Part shown: positions 31,500-41,746 of the stretch, one piece after another
How the letters are laid out: each line of letters starts with the position of its first letter
Position numbering within the stretch: the first letter of the stretch is position 1
DNA from: Paramacrobiotus metropolitanus
Lineage: Eukaryota > Tardigrada > Eutardigrada > Parachela > Macrobiotidae
DNA: 64,000 nt
NCBI RefSeq assembly: GCF_019649055.1
Contig: NW_026570247.1
Span: forward strand, 868,001 to 932,000
Direction: 5' to 3'
Position numbers and translations under genes: made by a program
Notes under the pieces: generated by a model
Databases searched by the model: none
What the model was told of the DNA's origin: nothing
What the model saw: only the letters and a program-made list of their open reading frames with translations

Positions 31500-32576
31500 A
31501 TGTCTGCTGCTACACAGTTATATGAGAGCTTTGAAGCCGGTGTTTATACGGAAAGTGATGATGGACTATATCGTTTAATCTGCTCAGACAATTTTCCGGC
31601 CCATTCGATAAAGTCACTCGGAAAGCTGGGATTTCGGCCCGTGAATATTAGCGAGGCGTATTTTTGTTTGTTCTGCAAGCGGATAGATGTAACACTGGCT
31701 GGCAAAGAAGATCCTCTGGATTATCATCTTCGCTGTACACCCTGGTGCGCTGAGATACGAAAACGCTTCAAAGAACAGGGAAAGCCCGATCCCACCGACA
31801 AAGTGGGCCAAATACTGACAGTGGCCTGCCCTCTTGATTTCGCAAATGCGCAACTTTATGAGAGGCTAAGATCTTTTACCAATTGGCCTTCCCAGCTACG
31901 GCAAACACCTCTGGATTTGGCCCGGGCGGGATTTGTCTATACGGGTAAAGGGGACGGGGTGGAATGTTTTAATTGCGGTCTGCATGTCAGTCAGTGGACA
32001 CCGGATGATGTGCCATGGCACGTTCACACACGGGATGCCCCCAGCTGCTTGTATATCACTACCTGCCTTGGCGAAATTGTACGTGACCGTTATAAGGAGC
32101 TCTCCTGTCTCACTCTCCGGCCCCGACATCAGCAACCTGTTGGTGATGAGAACGAGAAGTGCAGTAATAGCAGTGGCGGAGCAGAAACAACTTCGTTCGT
32201 ATCGGTTTATGATGAGAACTTTTTCGACGAAGGTATCCGGGCTTTTGTGGTGTCACGCGCTTTAAAATATGGATTTAGTGTGGAGGAGATACGGAAAGCC
32301 ATCGCCAGTGTCAAACGGATAAATCCTCCCGAAGCTGAAATCACTGTGAAAACACTGCTCAGCCATTTGGAGGCCAGGCGGATTAAATGTGGGCAGAAAA
32401 AACGCCGCTTCTGCCAGCTGCATTGTTCTCGATGCGGCCAGTACACGCAACATCGATCTGGAGCGCGTAACCGAGTGCTGAAAGATGGAAGAGATTCGGT
32501 GCAGAATAGTGCATCCGCTTCTGGATATGGAGTAGATTATTTTGAATGCACAATATGTGGCCCATGCCTTGAATGA
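31500..32576 (+). CDS. IAP-like protein with BIR and UBA-like domains, RING missing
   Basis: 358 residues from ATG 31500. The second repeat (about residues 120-180) is a clear BIR: LRSFTNWP, LARAGFVYTGKGDGVECFNC and W-x-x-D-D-V-P-W-H-V-H with DAPSC supply the zinc ligands. An earlier stretch (about residues 20-85) is a degenerate BIR with FCLFCKR and a later DPLDYH...C. Residues about 240-290 look like the UBA domain of IAPs (VSRALKYGFSVEEIRKAI). The protein ends in a Cys-rich tail stopping at FECTICGPCLE, where a RING would begin, so the ubiquitin-ligase end seems absent or on an unseen exon. IAPs block caspases and other death signalling. In a virus this would keep the infected cell alive. 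The frame is intact. Confidence 0.85.
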   Translation: MSAATQLYESFEAGVYTESDDGLYRLICSDNFPAHSIKSLGKLGFRPVNISEAYFCLFCKRIDVTLAGKEDPLDYHLRCTPWCAEIRKRFKEQGKPDPTDKVGQILTVACPLDFANAQLYERLRSFTNWPSQLRQTPLDLARAGFVYTGKGDGVECFNCGLHVSQWTPDDVPWHVHTRDAPSCLYITTCLGEIVRDRYKELSCLTLRPRHQQPVGDENEKCSNSSGGAETTSFVSVYDENFFDEGIRAFVVSRALKYGFSVEEIRKAIASVKRINPPEAEITVKTLLSHLEARRIKCGQKKRRFCQLHCSRCGQYTQHRSGARNRVLKDGRDSVQNSASASGYGVDYFECTICGPCLE

Positions 32577-32840
32577 CTGACTGACTATAACTCTCAACTT
32601 CCTTGATTACCACCTAAAGTGACTATCTGATTACCGTTTGAGTGTTTATTAATGTTTTAACAAAAACTGAAGCACGTCCGTTTACCAGTGATTGAAAAAA
32701 GTCGCTGCTGATATCATTCCTGGGTATATTCCATCACAAGTCACTAAGTACTAAACAACCAAGAAACGGAAATTCAAGTATTCCAAAAAACAACAATCTT
32801 TAACCATACAGGCATACAACTGAAACGTCATTTAGTGCTG
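32577..32840. other. Intergenic spacer between convergent genes
   Basis: AT-rich, no frame or motif supported. Expected to hold 3' ends of the IAP-like and OTU-like genes. Confidence 0.4.
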
Positions 32841-33560
32841 CTAGCCAACAGAAGACGCGGGAGAAGGTGAACGTGGGCTTTTCGTTTGCTCAGTTTCCAG
32901 AATGCGGTCTTCATTGGGATACACATCGCATGGCGGGAATCGATGTAGGTCGTCTGTCGCCCGGGGAAATACAGGATAAAATTTCGACCCGTTGTACAGA
33001 AAGCGCAGTGGTTCGGTTGCGAGAGGTTCCGATTTCCGAAACAGCGAATTAAACACTTGCCCCTTGCTTAAATCGTCCAACACCGCAGACAACTGCAAAT
33101 AACTAATTTGTAGCGTCAATACCATTAAGAAACTCGCTGCAAACCATTACCTGTGAATCGGTGTAATTCTTTTTCCACTCAGTCGGGTTCTTGCGACTCG
33201 CAGTGCCAGCAGACGAGTCATGCACGTAAATGGGACGGGCGGGCGCTGTGGCCAGGATATAAAGGGTTCTCCAGTGTGCGGCGAGCGGCTTGACGCTAGG
33301 CACATCTTTGACGGCGTGCAGCACGATGCTTGTAAAGGTTATGCCCATGTGGTTGAGACAGTTCAGCAGACCCGCCGACTCGCCAGCTACGTGAAAGTGC
33401 TTTTCGAGCATGACAAGAACAACGAAGCGTACATGGCACTCTAGGTCTGGTGTTCCAGTCAGGGCGACCGACACGGCTTGGTAGAGACAGTTGCCCTCCT
33501 GTATGCCGGAGCTCGCGACGGCAAATCGATTCAGAAATGCCGCAATCGAAAAGCGGCCCA
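32841..33560 (-). CDS. OTU-like domain protein, two exons, 5' end unresolved
   Basis: Exons are about 33560-33151 and 33092-32841, with a 58-bp intron (GTAATGG...TTTGCAG). The first contains EGNCLYQAVSVALTGTPD, matching the G-N-C-L-F/Y-x-x-V/I core of OTU-type cysteine proteases and related transposon proteins, with the catalytic Cys. After LHAVKDVPSVKPLAAHWRTL and PARPIYVHDSS the protein continues to FLYNGSKFYPVFPRATDD. The catalytic His is not obvious. An in-frame stop lies 5' of the region, no ATG was found, and no TATA fits, so an upstream exon is missing or the gene is truncated. OTU proteases remove ubiquitin; activity here is uncertain. Confidence 0.5.
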
Positions 33561-33732
33561 GCCATTAGCGGAACGTCCGCAATGGCCTCCTCGCCCACCA
33601 AAGGTATCTTGCTGCGGAGAGCAAACGTGAGGTGATACGCCAAACTCTGGCAGCGGCTAAAAGCTTAAATAAACGGCCCGTTATTGCCGGCAAACTGTTC
33701 GAATTAAATGAAAAAAGCAAAGGTCACCGACA

Positions 33733-35152
33733 CCTACCTGCTGGCAGCAATGTATAAGTATACAAACAGAGAGCGAGAGAGAGAATGAGGCAAGACGAAT
33801 GAGCGTTTGTATGCTGCAGTGCTTTATTCCTGTATAATATGCAGGTTGCTGCTATAGCGCGGGTTTTATATAAAACCCGGCCCGGGCGCAGGTTAAGAGC
33901 CGGGGGCAGTGCGCCTCTACTTATAACATAGGGCGTATACGGTGTGTGCGTCTATATATCGTAGTGCCTTGCTGCTACACTCTATGTGGGTTATTGCTAC
34001 AGAGCGGAGTTTTAGTAAAACTCGGCCCGGGCGCAAGTTAAAGACCAGGGGCAGCGCGCCCCTGCTTATAATACGGTGACGGTGACCAACCATTAGTGCC
34101 GTTTGGTCAGGGGCCACGGCAACACGCTCTCTACCACAATGGTCTTAGAGAGTAAACGGAAGGCGCAGCAGTGTAGTACCGGTCTAGTGGAACGGAGGCC
34201 GGGCATAGGCTGTATGCAGAGGGGTAGCGCCCGCCTGCTGATGACATAGCGCAGTATATAGCACATATATCCATTACAGCTCTTGTGAGGCATCCCACAC
34301 ATATAAGCTTTATCGATTTACCACAGGAGCATTAGTATTAGGTTACAGCTGTTGTTTTCTGCATAACTGGATTAGCTTGATAGACGAAACCATTAACGTA
34401 GACCAGAAAGCTCACGTGAGAGCGAATAGAGAGATAGGCTAAACCGCTGAAACTGAGCCTGCATGCTGGCCACCTGCTGGCAGCAATGTAAAAGAATACA
34501 AACAGAGAGCGAGAGAGAGAATGAGGCAAGACGAATGAGCGTTTGTATGCTGCAGTGCTTTATTCCTGTATAATATGCAGGTTGCTGCTATAGCGCGGGT
34601 TTTATATAAAACCCGGCCCGGGCGCAGGTTAAGAGCCGGGGGCAGTGCGCCTCTACTTATAACATAGGGCGTATACGGTGTGTGCGTCTATATATCGTAG
34701 TGCCTTGCTGCTACACTCTATGGGGGTTATTGCTACAGAGCGGAGTTTTAGTAAAACTCGGCCCGGGCGCAAGTTAAAAACCAGGGGCAGCGCACCCCTG
34801 CTTATAATACGGTGACGGTGACCAACCTTTAGTGCCGTTTGGTCAGGGGTTACGGCAACACGCTCTCTGCCACAATGGTCTTAGAGAGTAAACGGAAGGC
34901 GCAGCAGTGTAGTACCGGTCTAGTGGAACGGAGGCCGGGCATAGGCTGTATGCAGAGGGGTAGCGCCCGCCTGCTGATGACATAGCGCAGTATATAGCAC
35001 ATATATCCATTACAGCTCTTGTGAGGCATCCCACACATATAAGCTTTATCGATTTACCGCAGGAGCATTAGGATTATTAGGTTACAGCTGTTGTTTTCTG
35101 CATAACTGGATTAGCTTGATAGACGAAACCATTAACGTAGACCAGAAAGCTT
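33733..35152 (+). repeat. Two tandem units of about 740 bp, each starting with a piece of the terminal repeat
   Basis: Unit 1 is 33733-34413 and unit 2 is 34414-35152; matching points are 736-740 bp apart. Each begins with a segment matching the right inverted repeat (about 37110-37377 for unit 2, 37171-37377 for unit 1, same orientation), including the palindromic TATA. Each then continues with about 470 bp not in the terminal repeats. Inside each unit, a diverged copy of the TATA/GC-rich block recurs (GAGTTTTAGTAAAACTCGGCCCGGGCG-like). The units differ at few positions. No protein is supported. Confidence 0.85.
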
Positions 35153-36804
35153 ATGGACGAACCAGCAGAGTGTAACAAGCGCAACACAGTACTGAAATTG
35201 TGGCAGATATAATTCTGCAATTCGGCGAATTCTCTTTTCGTGTGCGACTATCCGGCCAGTGAAAAACAACAACCCTGGTTAATATTTATTTGAAAAATAA
35301 GGGCTTCTAAGAACTAAAGCGGCTGGCTAGTAATCAACGGCAACAGATTTTGCCTGCTGTTGAAACATTTCCGAAATGTTTCATAGCAAACCCAAAAATT
35401 GATGCAGGGTATGTATGAAAAAGCGCCGACGACGGCTTTGGATAACTGCGGCTCCTGCAGTGCAACAGCAGCTAACGCTGTCTTTTCCGCTGTTGATTTG
35501 CAACATTTTTGTTAACAGAGCCGGTGTAGCACGCAAAAATGTTCTTTTCAAAAAAAGTTAAGCTGATGTTCACCATGCGCTGAACTTTTGTAAACGAATG
35601 CGTGCATACTAGTGCGCTTACACTCACTTAACCAACAGTTGTATTTCATGAGCGGGGCAATGAGCTGCTGATAAGCTAAACAACAACAACTTCCATGGCG
35701 ACTTCGTAATAGGGAAAAAAACGAAAAATTATTGTCAATATTTGGGATATTCCGAATATGAGAACATGTACTGAATGAGTTTTTCATCATTGCGCAGCCC
35801 GCGGTGTCACGGTATACTGCGCGGTGAGACTGAGGACATCTCCACTGATGAGCCGTTGGCTCTGTGTAACTGTAATGTTTCCTCATGCCAGAGAAGTAAC
35901 GAGGCCTGAGGCGTATCTGTGTATTAATAGTAAGCCACGCCCCCGCACGCCGCGCCGTGCGCGAGTAGTGTGGTGAAGCTACCCAAGCGCCAGAGAGCTA
36001 GAGACAGAGAGAGAAAGGCCCAAGTGTGTGTGTTGCAATTATGCGCACCTGTCTGCTGCAGTGGCTTATACACGCCAGGGTAATGTGAATATAATTTGCT
36101 TAACACAGAGCAGGAAAAAAAGCCAATACGATGCTAAAGCTTTACCTAATTTATACAGTTGCTGCGTTTAATTATACCGTACAATAAAAAACATCTGCTG
36201 TATATAATTTCGGCCGGTAAGGATAAACAAGATGTGCCGTAAGGCGAGCAGGCGCTTGGCGAGGGGATGACAGGCGCGTAGGGGAATTCACGGGCAGACG
36301 GGCAGGCGACGGTTTCACACACGGGCGCCAGGGGCGGGGGGACACGATGGCGACGGTGGACCGCTCGCCGCAAGGACTTCCGGCGCTCAAAGCAGTGGCA
36401 ACCGTCCGATGTGGTAACGTAACGTGAACGTAATGTAATGTTTGCACGGTGCGGCATTCTCCGACTATGTGTACTTTATTATCTTTTTTTCCAATAAATA
36501 AATATAATTTTTGATTATAAATACGCAGAGGTAATCATTTCGATATTTAAAATTTGCACGTAGTTTGGCTGGAGTCACAAATAAACATAGCACCAGCAGT
36601 GCTACTTGCCGCAAGCTCACTCGCCTTGGTCTTTTACACCGATGGTGTAATCCAAGTAAGTTTACAACAAAAATGCCATTTTTTAATCTGTCCTTCTATA
36701 CAAATAACTAACTTTAATTACCGAATACAATTTTATTGCTTAAGTATTAAAATAAATTAAACAGCATAAGAATTACGACAATTAAATACAAACGCTGTAT
36801 TCAA
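35153..36804. other. Viral element interior without clear genes
   Basis: Open frames here (for example 35548-35886 and 36146-36457, minus) show no motif and biased composition. A short hydrophobic plus-strand frame at 36554-36655 (INIAPAVLLAASSLALVFYT) ends in CAAGTAAGT, a good donor, and might be an exon of an unseen gene. Otherwise nothing is recognised. Confidence 0.4.
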
Positions 36805-37445
36805 GTGGAAATTTTGAAAATGAATGCATGCATAATGGTGCGCTGGCGCGCACATTCTCACTCACCTCATCGTACAAGTCCACGTGTTAGCATATGAAAT
36901 TCTGATAAGGGCAAAAGCAGCAACCGCAACATACGAGGCGCTTTTTTTAATGGATGAAAAATGAAAAATAACTGTAAACATTTGCAGGGTGAAGAGCTTG
37001 GGAATAAATGCTAAATCGATTTCTTATCACTGATTGACTATGCACCGTGTTGCGAGCGTGAAGCAGATGTCCAGTGATGCATGCATGAATGGAAAAGCGC
37101 ATTCGGTGCATGCACGTGAAAGCGAATAGAGAGAGAGACAGAACCGCTGAAACTGAGCCTGCTTGCTGGCCACCTGCTGGCAGCAATGTATAAGTATACA
37201 AACAGAGAGCGAGAGAGAGAATGAGACAAGACGAATGAGCGTTTGTATGCTGCAGTGCTTTATTTCTCTATAAAATGTATGTTACTGCTATAGCGCGGGT
37301 TTTATATAAAACCCGGCCCGGGCGCAGGTTAAGGGCCAGGGGCAGTGCGCCCCTACGTATAACACACAGGGTATACGGTAACCGCCCGTCGGTGCCCCTG
37401 GGTTAGGGGCGACGCCAACAGCACCGGTTTGAGTACTATTCATCA
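36805..37445 (-). repeat. Right terminal inverted repeat
   Basis: Reverse complement of 9027-9680 with small differences. Its outer tip ...GAGTACTATTCATCA abuts the duplication ATTGAG at 37446-37451. Contains the palindromic TATA at 37297-37314. Confidence 0.95.
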
Positions 37446-37451
37446 ATTGAG
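37446..37451. other. Target-site duplication, right copy (ATTGAG)
   Basis: Same six bases as 9021-9026. Also codes Ile-Glu of the resumed Helitron exon. Confidence 0.95.
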
Positions 37452-40365
37452 TTTCAAAAGCGAGGTCTCCCACACTGTCACTTGCTTTTGATACTGGATA
37501 AGCGAGACGGAAAAACCGAAGCGGAGACTATCGACAAAATAGTTTGTTGTGAATTTCCAGACTCGGTGCAATATCCGCGCCTGCACGATGCCGTGAAGAA
37601 ATTCATGATACATGGGCCCTGCGGTACGCTGAATGTTAATTCCGTCTGCATGAAAGAAACCGGAGAGTGCCATGCAAAATTTCCCAAAGCATTTTGCACA
37701 GAAACGAACCCCAATAAGGACGGATACCCTGAATATCGGCGAAGGGATTCTGGTAGAACTATTACTGTTGGTTCTCATACCGTGAATAACCAGTGGATTG
37801 TGCCATACAACCCTTATCTGCTGCTCAAATACGACTGTCATATCAACGTGGAAATTTGTGCTACCATCAAGAGCTTCAAATATTTGTATAAGTATATTTT
37901 TAAAGGTCACGATGTTGCCCTGATCACAATGACGGATGCTAACGGCAATAAAGTTCTGAATATGGACGAAATTCAGGCTTTTGTGGAGTCGCGATATATT
38001 AGTGCTCCTGAGGCTTACTGGAGACTTTGCAAGTACTTAATGCATGCAATGTGGCATTCCATCTGCCGTTTGCCAGTTCACAAGCCTAACAAACAGGACA
38101 TATATTTTGCCGCGGGAGAAGAAGAGGCCGCAATGGAAACCGCGACGACAAAAGACACCATGCTGACAGCGTGGTTCAAACTAAATCAAAAAGATGAAGA
38201 AGTACGATCTCTTCTGTATCATGACATTCCAGTTAACTACCGCTACGAAAAAGGGGTGTGGAAGAGACGCGTCAATGATAGTGGTGTCAAGGTGATCGGT
38301 CGAATGTACGCCGTCAATCCAAGAGACTGCGAAAGGTTCTACCTTCGTTTACTTCTCCTACATGTAGCTGGCGCAGTGAGTTTTGCAGATCTGAAGTCGT
38401 TTGACGGAAAAAGTTATGCGACATTTGAAGATGCTGCGCGCGCGCGTGGGTTACTTGAGAGCAGTGACCATTGGGTCCAGTGTATGGAAGAAGCTTCCGC
38501 TACAGCCATGCCAGCTGCGATCCGAGGCTTATTTGTAACGATACTGATCTATGGTAGCCTTTCTCCTGGTGATGGTCGAATGTTGTGGCAGTCATATAAA
38601 GATTGCATGTGCGAAGATTTTAAACGGAGCTGTACACTAGAAGCAGCCCTGTTTTTGGGATACACCGACATCAATAAACGGTTGGAATCGTTTGGGGTTA
38701 GCCTGCACCAATCTTACCAAATCCCAGAGCCAGCCCGACCATCTGATTTTGAAGAAGAAGTCGTCAACAAAGAGGCTGAACTCAAACTCGGAAATGAACT
38801 GTTTGCCCGCATGAATGAGGCGCAGAGTAATGTGGCCGACGCCGTTATGAATGCCGCGCATGTAAATTTCAATGAACGCTGTATCTTTATTGATGCACCA
38901 GGTGGAACCGGTAAAACTTTTGTGTTCTCAGTAATCGCACACCGGCTGACGGGGGAGGGAATTCCAGTTATTTGCATGGCAAGCACAGGAATAGCTGGAA
39001 ACCTACTGCCACGTGGAACAACTGTTCACACTGGAATGGGTCTTCCCCTAAAACTGGACGATAGTTCGCGTCTTTCAGTAACAATTCGAAATAACCTTGG
39101 TCTCAAGCTCCGGAACGCCAAAGTTTTCCTATGGGACGAAGCACCAATGTCTTCAGCCGCGGCATTAGAAACTATTGACGTCAGCTTGCGAGAACTAATG
39201 AAGAATAATCTGCCTTTTGGTGGAAAGGTATGGTGCTTGGCGGTGATTTTAGGCAGGTGCTACCGGTAATCGAACGTGGAAGCAAAACCCAGCAGCTAGC
39301 CGCTTCTTTGAAACGGTCTCAATTATGGCATCACTTTAAGACTCACAAGTTGCACAAAAACGTACGAGCAGAAAAGGGCGAGGATGAATTCTGTGACTGG
39401 CTAATGAACCTGGGCGGAGGCAAGCTGGCTACAGACGAGAACGACGAAATTGAAATTCCAGAGTCTTGCATCAGTTCAGGTAACATTGCACAAATATTAA
39501 GTATATAAATTATAGTTGGTTTCATTTTGGGCGTTTAACTAACCTTTCAGAGGCAGGTAGCTTCTCTGGAAGGTTCCTAGGGTTTCAGTGATTCAAGCAA
39601 ATTTATCGTAGTCTGGAACTCAAAACTATTCAGAAAAATTTCCTGCAGTTTCTGTTACTTACGAGTGTCTACTGTTACACAGGCAATATCATCACGGAAA
39701 TTTTTGGGGATCGTGTGCCAATCGATGATACAGAGAAGTTGCTAGGAAGCGTCATTCTGTGTCCTACTAACGAAGAAACATTGGACAGCAATAACGAAAT
39801 TGTTACGAAGATCCAGGGAGAATCAGTTACGTACGAAAGCATTGATAGTATTGTGTGCGATGAAGGTGAGGACCCTACAGAGTTTCCGGAAGAATTTCCA
39901 AACACGCTTACTCCAAATGGTCTGCCTTCTCATGCACTGACCCTTAAAGTGGGTACCGTAGTAATGCTGCTGCGAAATCTGGACACCAAGCACGGTCTGT
40001 GTAATTGTTCAAGGTTAATTATCCGACGTTTGCTCAACCACACACTGGACTGCGAGGTGTTGACAGGAACGAGCAAGGGAAAGCGTGTTTTAATCCCACG
40101 AATAAAACTTCAACCAACCGGAGACTTCTTGCCGTTCCGATTCAACCGATTACAGTTTCCTGTTCGAGTGGCTTCCGCAATGACCATCAACAAATCCCAG
40201 GGCCAGACATTTACTAACGTTGGAATTGTATCAAGATCACCGGTTTTCTGCCACGGGCAGCTATAGGTAGCATTTTCTCGAGCTAGAAAATTTGCTGCGA
40301 TCAAAGTTTTGCTGCCTACTGGAAAGCAGAGAACTAAGAATGTTGTTTACAAAGAAATTTTATAA
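37446..40365 (+). pseudogene. Helitron Rep/helicase, C-terminal part (broken gene, part 3)
   Basis: Immediately after the insertion the frame gives IEFQKRGLPHCHLLLIL, whose H-C-H (37473-37481) is the HUH metal-binding motif. KYLYKYIFKGHD follows, carrying the paired Tyr of the nicking site. The PIF1-type helicase follows: Walker A in APGGTGKTF (about 38897-38923), FLWDEAPMSS (about 39126), then LGGDFRQVLPV. A single-base loss near 39231 shifts the frame just before LGGDFRQ. A GTAACA donor (39481) and ACACAG acceptor (39682) join to the last exon with VGTVVMLLRNLDTKHGLCN and AMTINKSQGQTF. TAG at 40264-40266 replaces the Tyr codon expected after HGQL, and the frame then continues (VAFSRARKFAA) to 40365. 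Clearly a dead Helitron gene. Confidence 0.9.
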
Positions 40366-41746
40366 TCACCGTCGAAAAATTGTTTCGGCTTTTACTCTGC
40401 GGAAGTAAGTCAATGTTTGCGGTTGTAGTAATGCACTGATGGGCACATTTTTCTTTTCGTTGAAGCCAGAAATAAAGGAATCTTACGCTGTTTGTGCGTT
40501 TATGGAATTTACGTCTATGGTTTGAAAAGATTTATTTACTAACGGATTCAGTTGCACCGTACTGACCGTATTAAAGAACGGAAAAGCAATACACAAAGTG
40601 ACAAAACAGCATGCGCCTTATTAAAAAATTACAGTTTTAATATCGCAATATGTTGCACAACCACCTGCAGACCTTGAAGAGCTGCCAGATTAAACTATGG
40701 AAAACTTAGTACCATGCTTTCAAACAATTACTGCTGTCACGAATTTAATTAATCGGTCCTTCAGATCGCCTTGATCTAACAAAACCAGCACTTTACGATT
40801 GGCAGCGCGTTACTATGCACAGAATTTGCTGCTGAGTTTGAAGTTACAGTTAGCATTACGAGCCGCATACAAACTAAAACCGCAACAGGAACGGCAGACA
40901 GCATCGGCAACTGAAACAGTTAGTTAAACGAGAGATGTTATGAAGTTGACCCAGGCAGCATCTCATAACAGTGATGACAAAAAATAAGCAAAGGTGTCAA
41001 GCTTTTCGGAAAAACGTGTTTGAGGTTGCACACTAACATTTTAAACTCTTCCTTAGTGCATCGACAACGATGAAACAGTTACCGGGCACTGGTCATACTT
41101 GGCACAGCTCATATACAGAATATTTCACTGAGTTTGCCAGTTCCCATAGATGACCAGTTTGCTCAGTGAGCAGATGTCCAACTGCCGCAGTTCCGCATTG
41201 TCCCACCTGCGCAGTATCCCGCCCGCGTCGCTTAACCGGCACCGCATTAAACTGGATAACTGTTGTCTCAAGCAGAGATAACCTGTTCCAACCAGCTTAT
41301 CGCACAGCTCATAACTGCGCACATTTATCAGAAGCCGCATATTCTTTTTTGTAGCCTTAATTCTGGTTTTCTTTTCGGTAAATGGTTCGCATAGGACGCT
41401 TGAATAATCTAAGCCTGCGACCTGCCGCACACTAAATAGAAGTTTCTCGATTCTGGTAATCGTAATCACAGTTTATCCGTGACTTTGCATACTTATCCAC
41501 CATGTACAGTCGTTTGCATCTTCAAAGCGCTGATTAAGCATTACAATTTGAGATATAACTCTGGTACTTCCGTTTACGTGTCCAAGGAATGAAATCATGG
41601 GAATAATTTATTCAATAAAAATTACCAACATTTCTTGGTACAGTGCAAACGCCAGAACATACAACGGACATTTCCTGAGTGAGGGCAACAGAAACAACGG
41701 AAATGAGGACGACAAGAAAACAGAAAAGCAACATCAAATCGAAGTG
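40366..41746. other. Spacer between Helitron gene and YR retrotransposon
   Basis: AT-rich with scattered short frames. A minus-strand frame at 41125-41469 has no recognised motif. It should contain the 3' end of the retrotransposon and perhaps Helitron sequence, but I could not place terminal repeats. Confidence 0.35.

Larger units (their letters stand above)
9027..37445. mobile_element. Maverick/Polinton (adintovirus-like) element, 28,419 bp, complete ends
   Basis: Both ends read TGATGAATAGTACTCAAACC inward and form terminal inverted repeats of about 650 bp, flanked by the 6-bp duplication ATTGAG. The interior encodes the diagnostic set: integrase (15447), penton-like (16666) and hexon-like (17985) capsid proteins, protein-primed PolB (24575) and packaging ATPase (28788). 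The family usually spans about 15-20 kb with roughly ten genes. This copy is larger and adds RNR2, a TMPK-like protein, IAP, OTU-like, dsRBD and membrane proteins. No adenain-type maturation protease was recognised. Frameshifts in PolB and in-frame stops elsewhere suggest an inactive, decaying copy. Confidence 0.95.

Noticed and set aside
33733-35152. A long terminal repeat retrotransposon
   Set aside because: The two 740-bp blocks are adjacent with no gag-pol between them, and their starts match the viral terminal repeat.
35548-36457. Minus-strand frames in the right arm of the virus
   Set aside because: No motif, no TATA with proper spacing, biased Arg/Pro/Ser composition.
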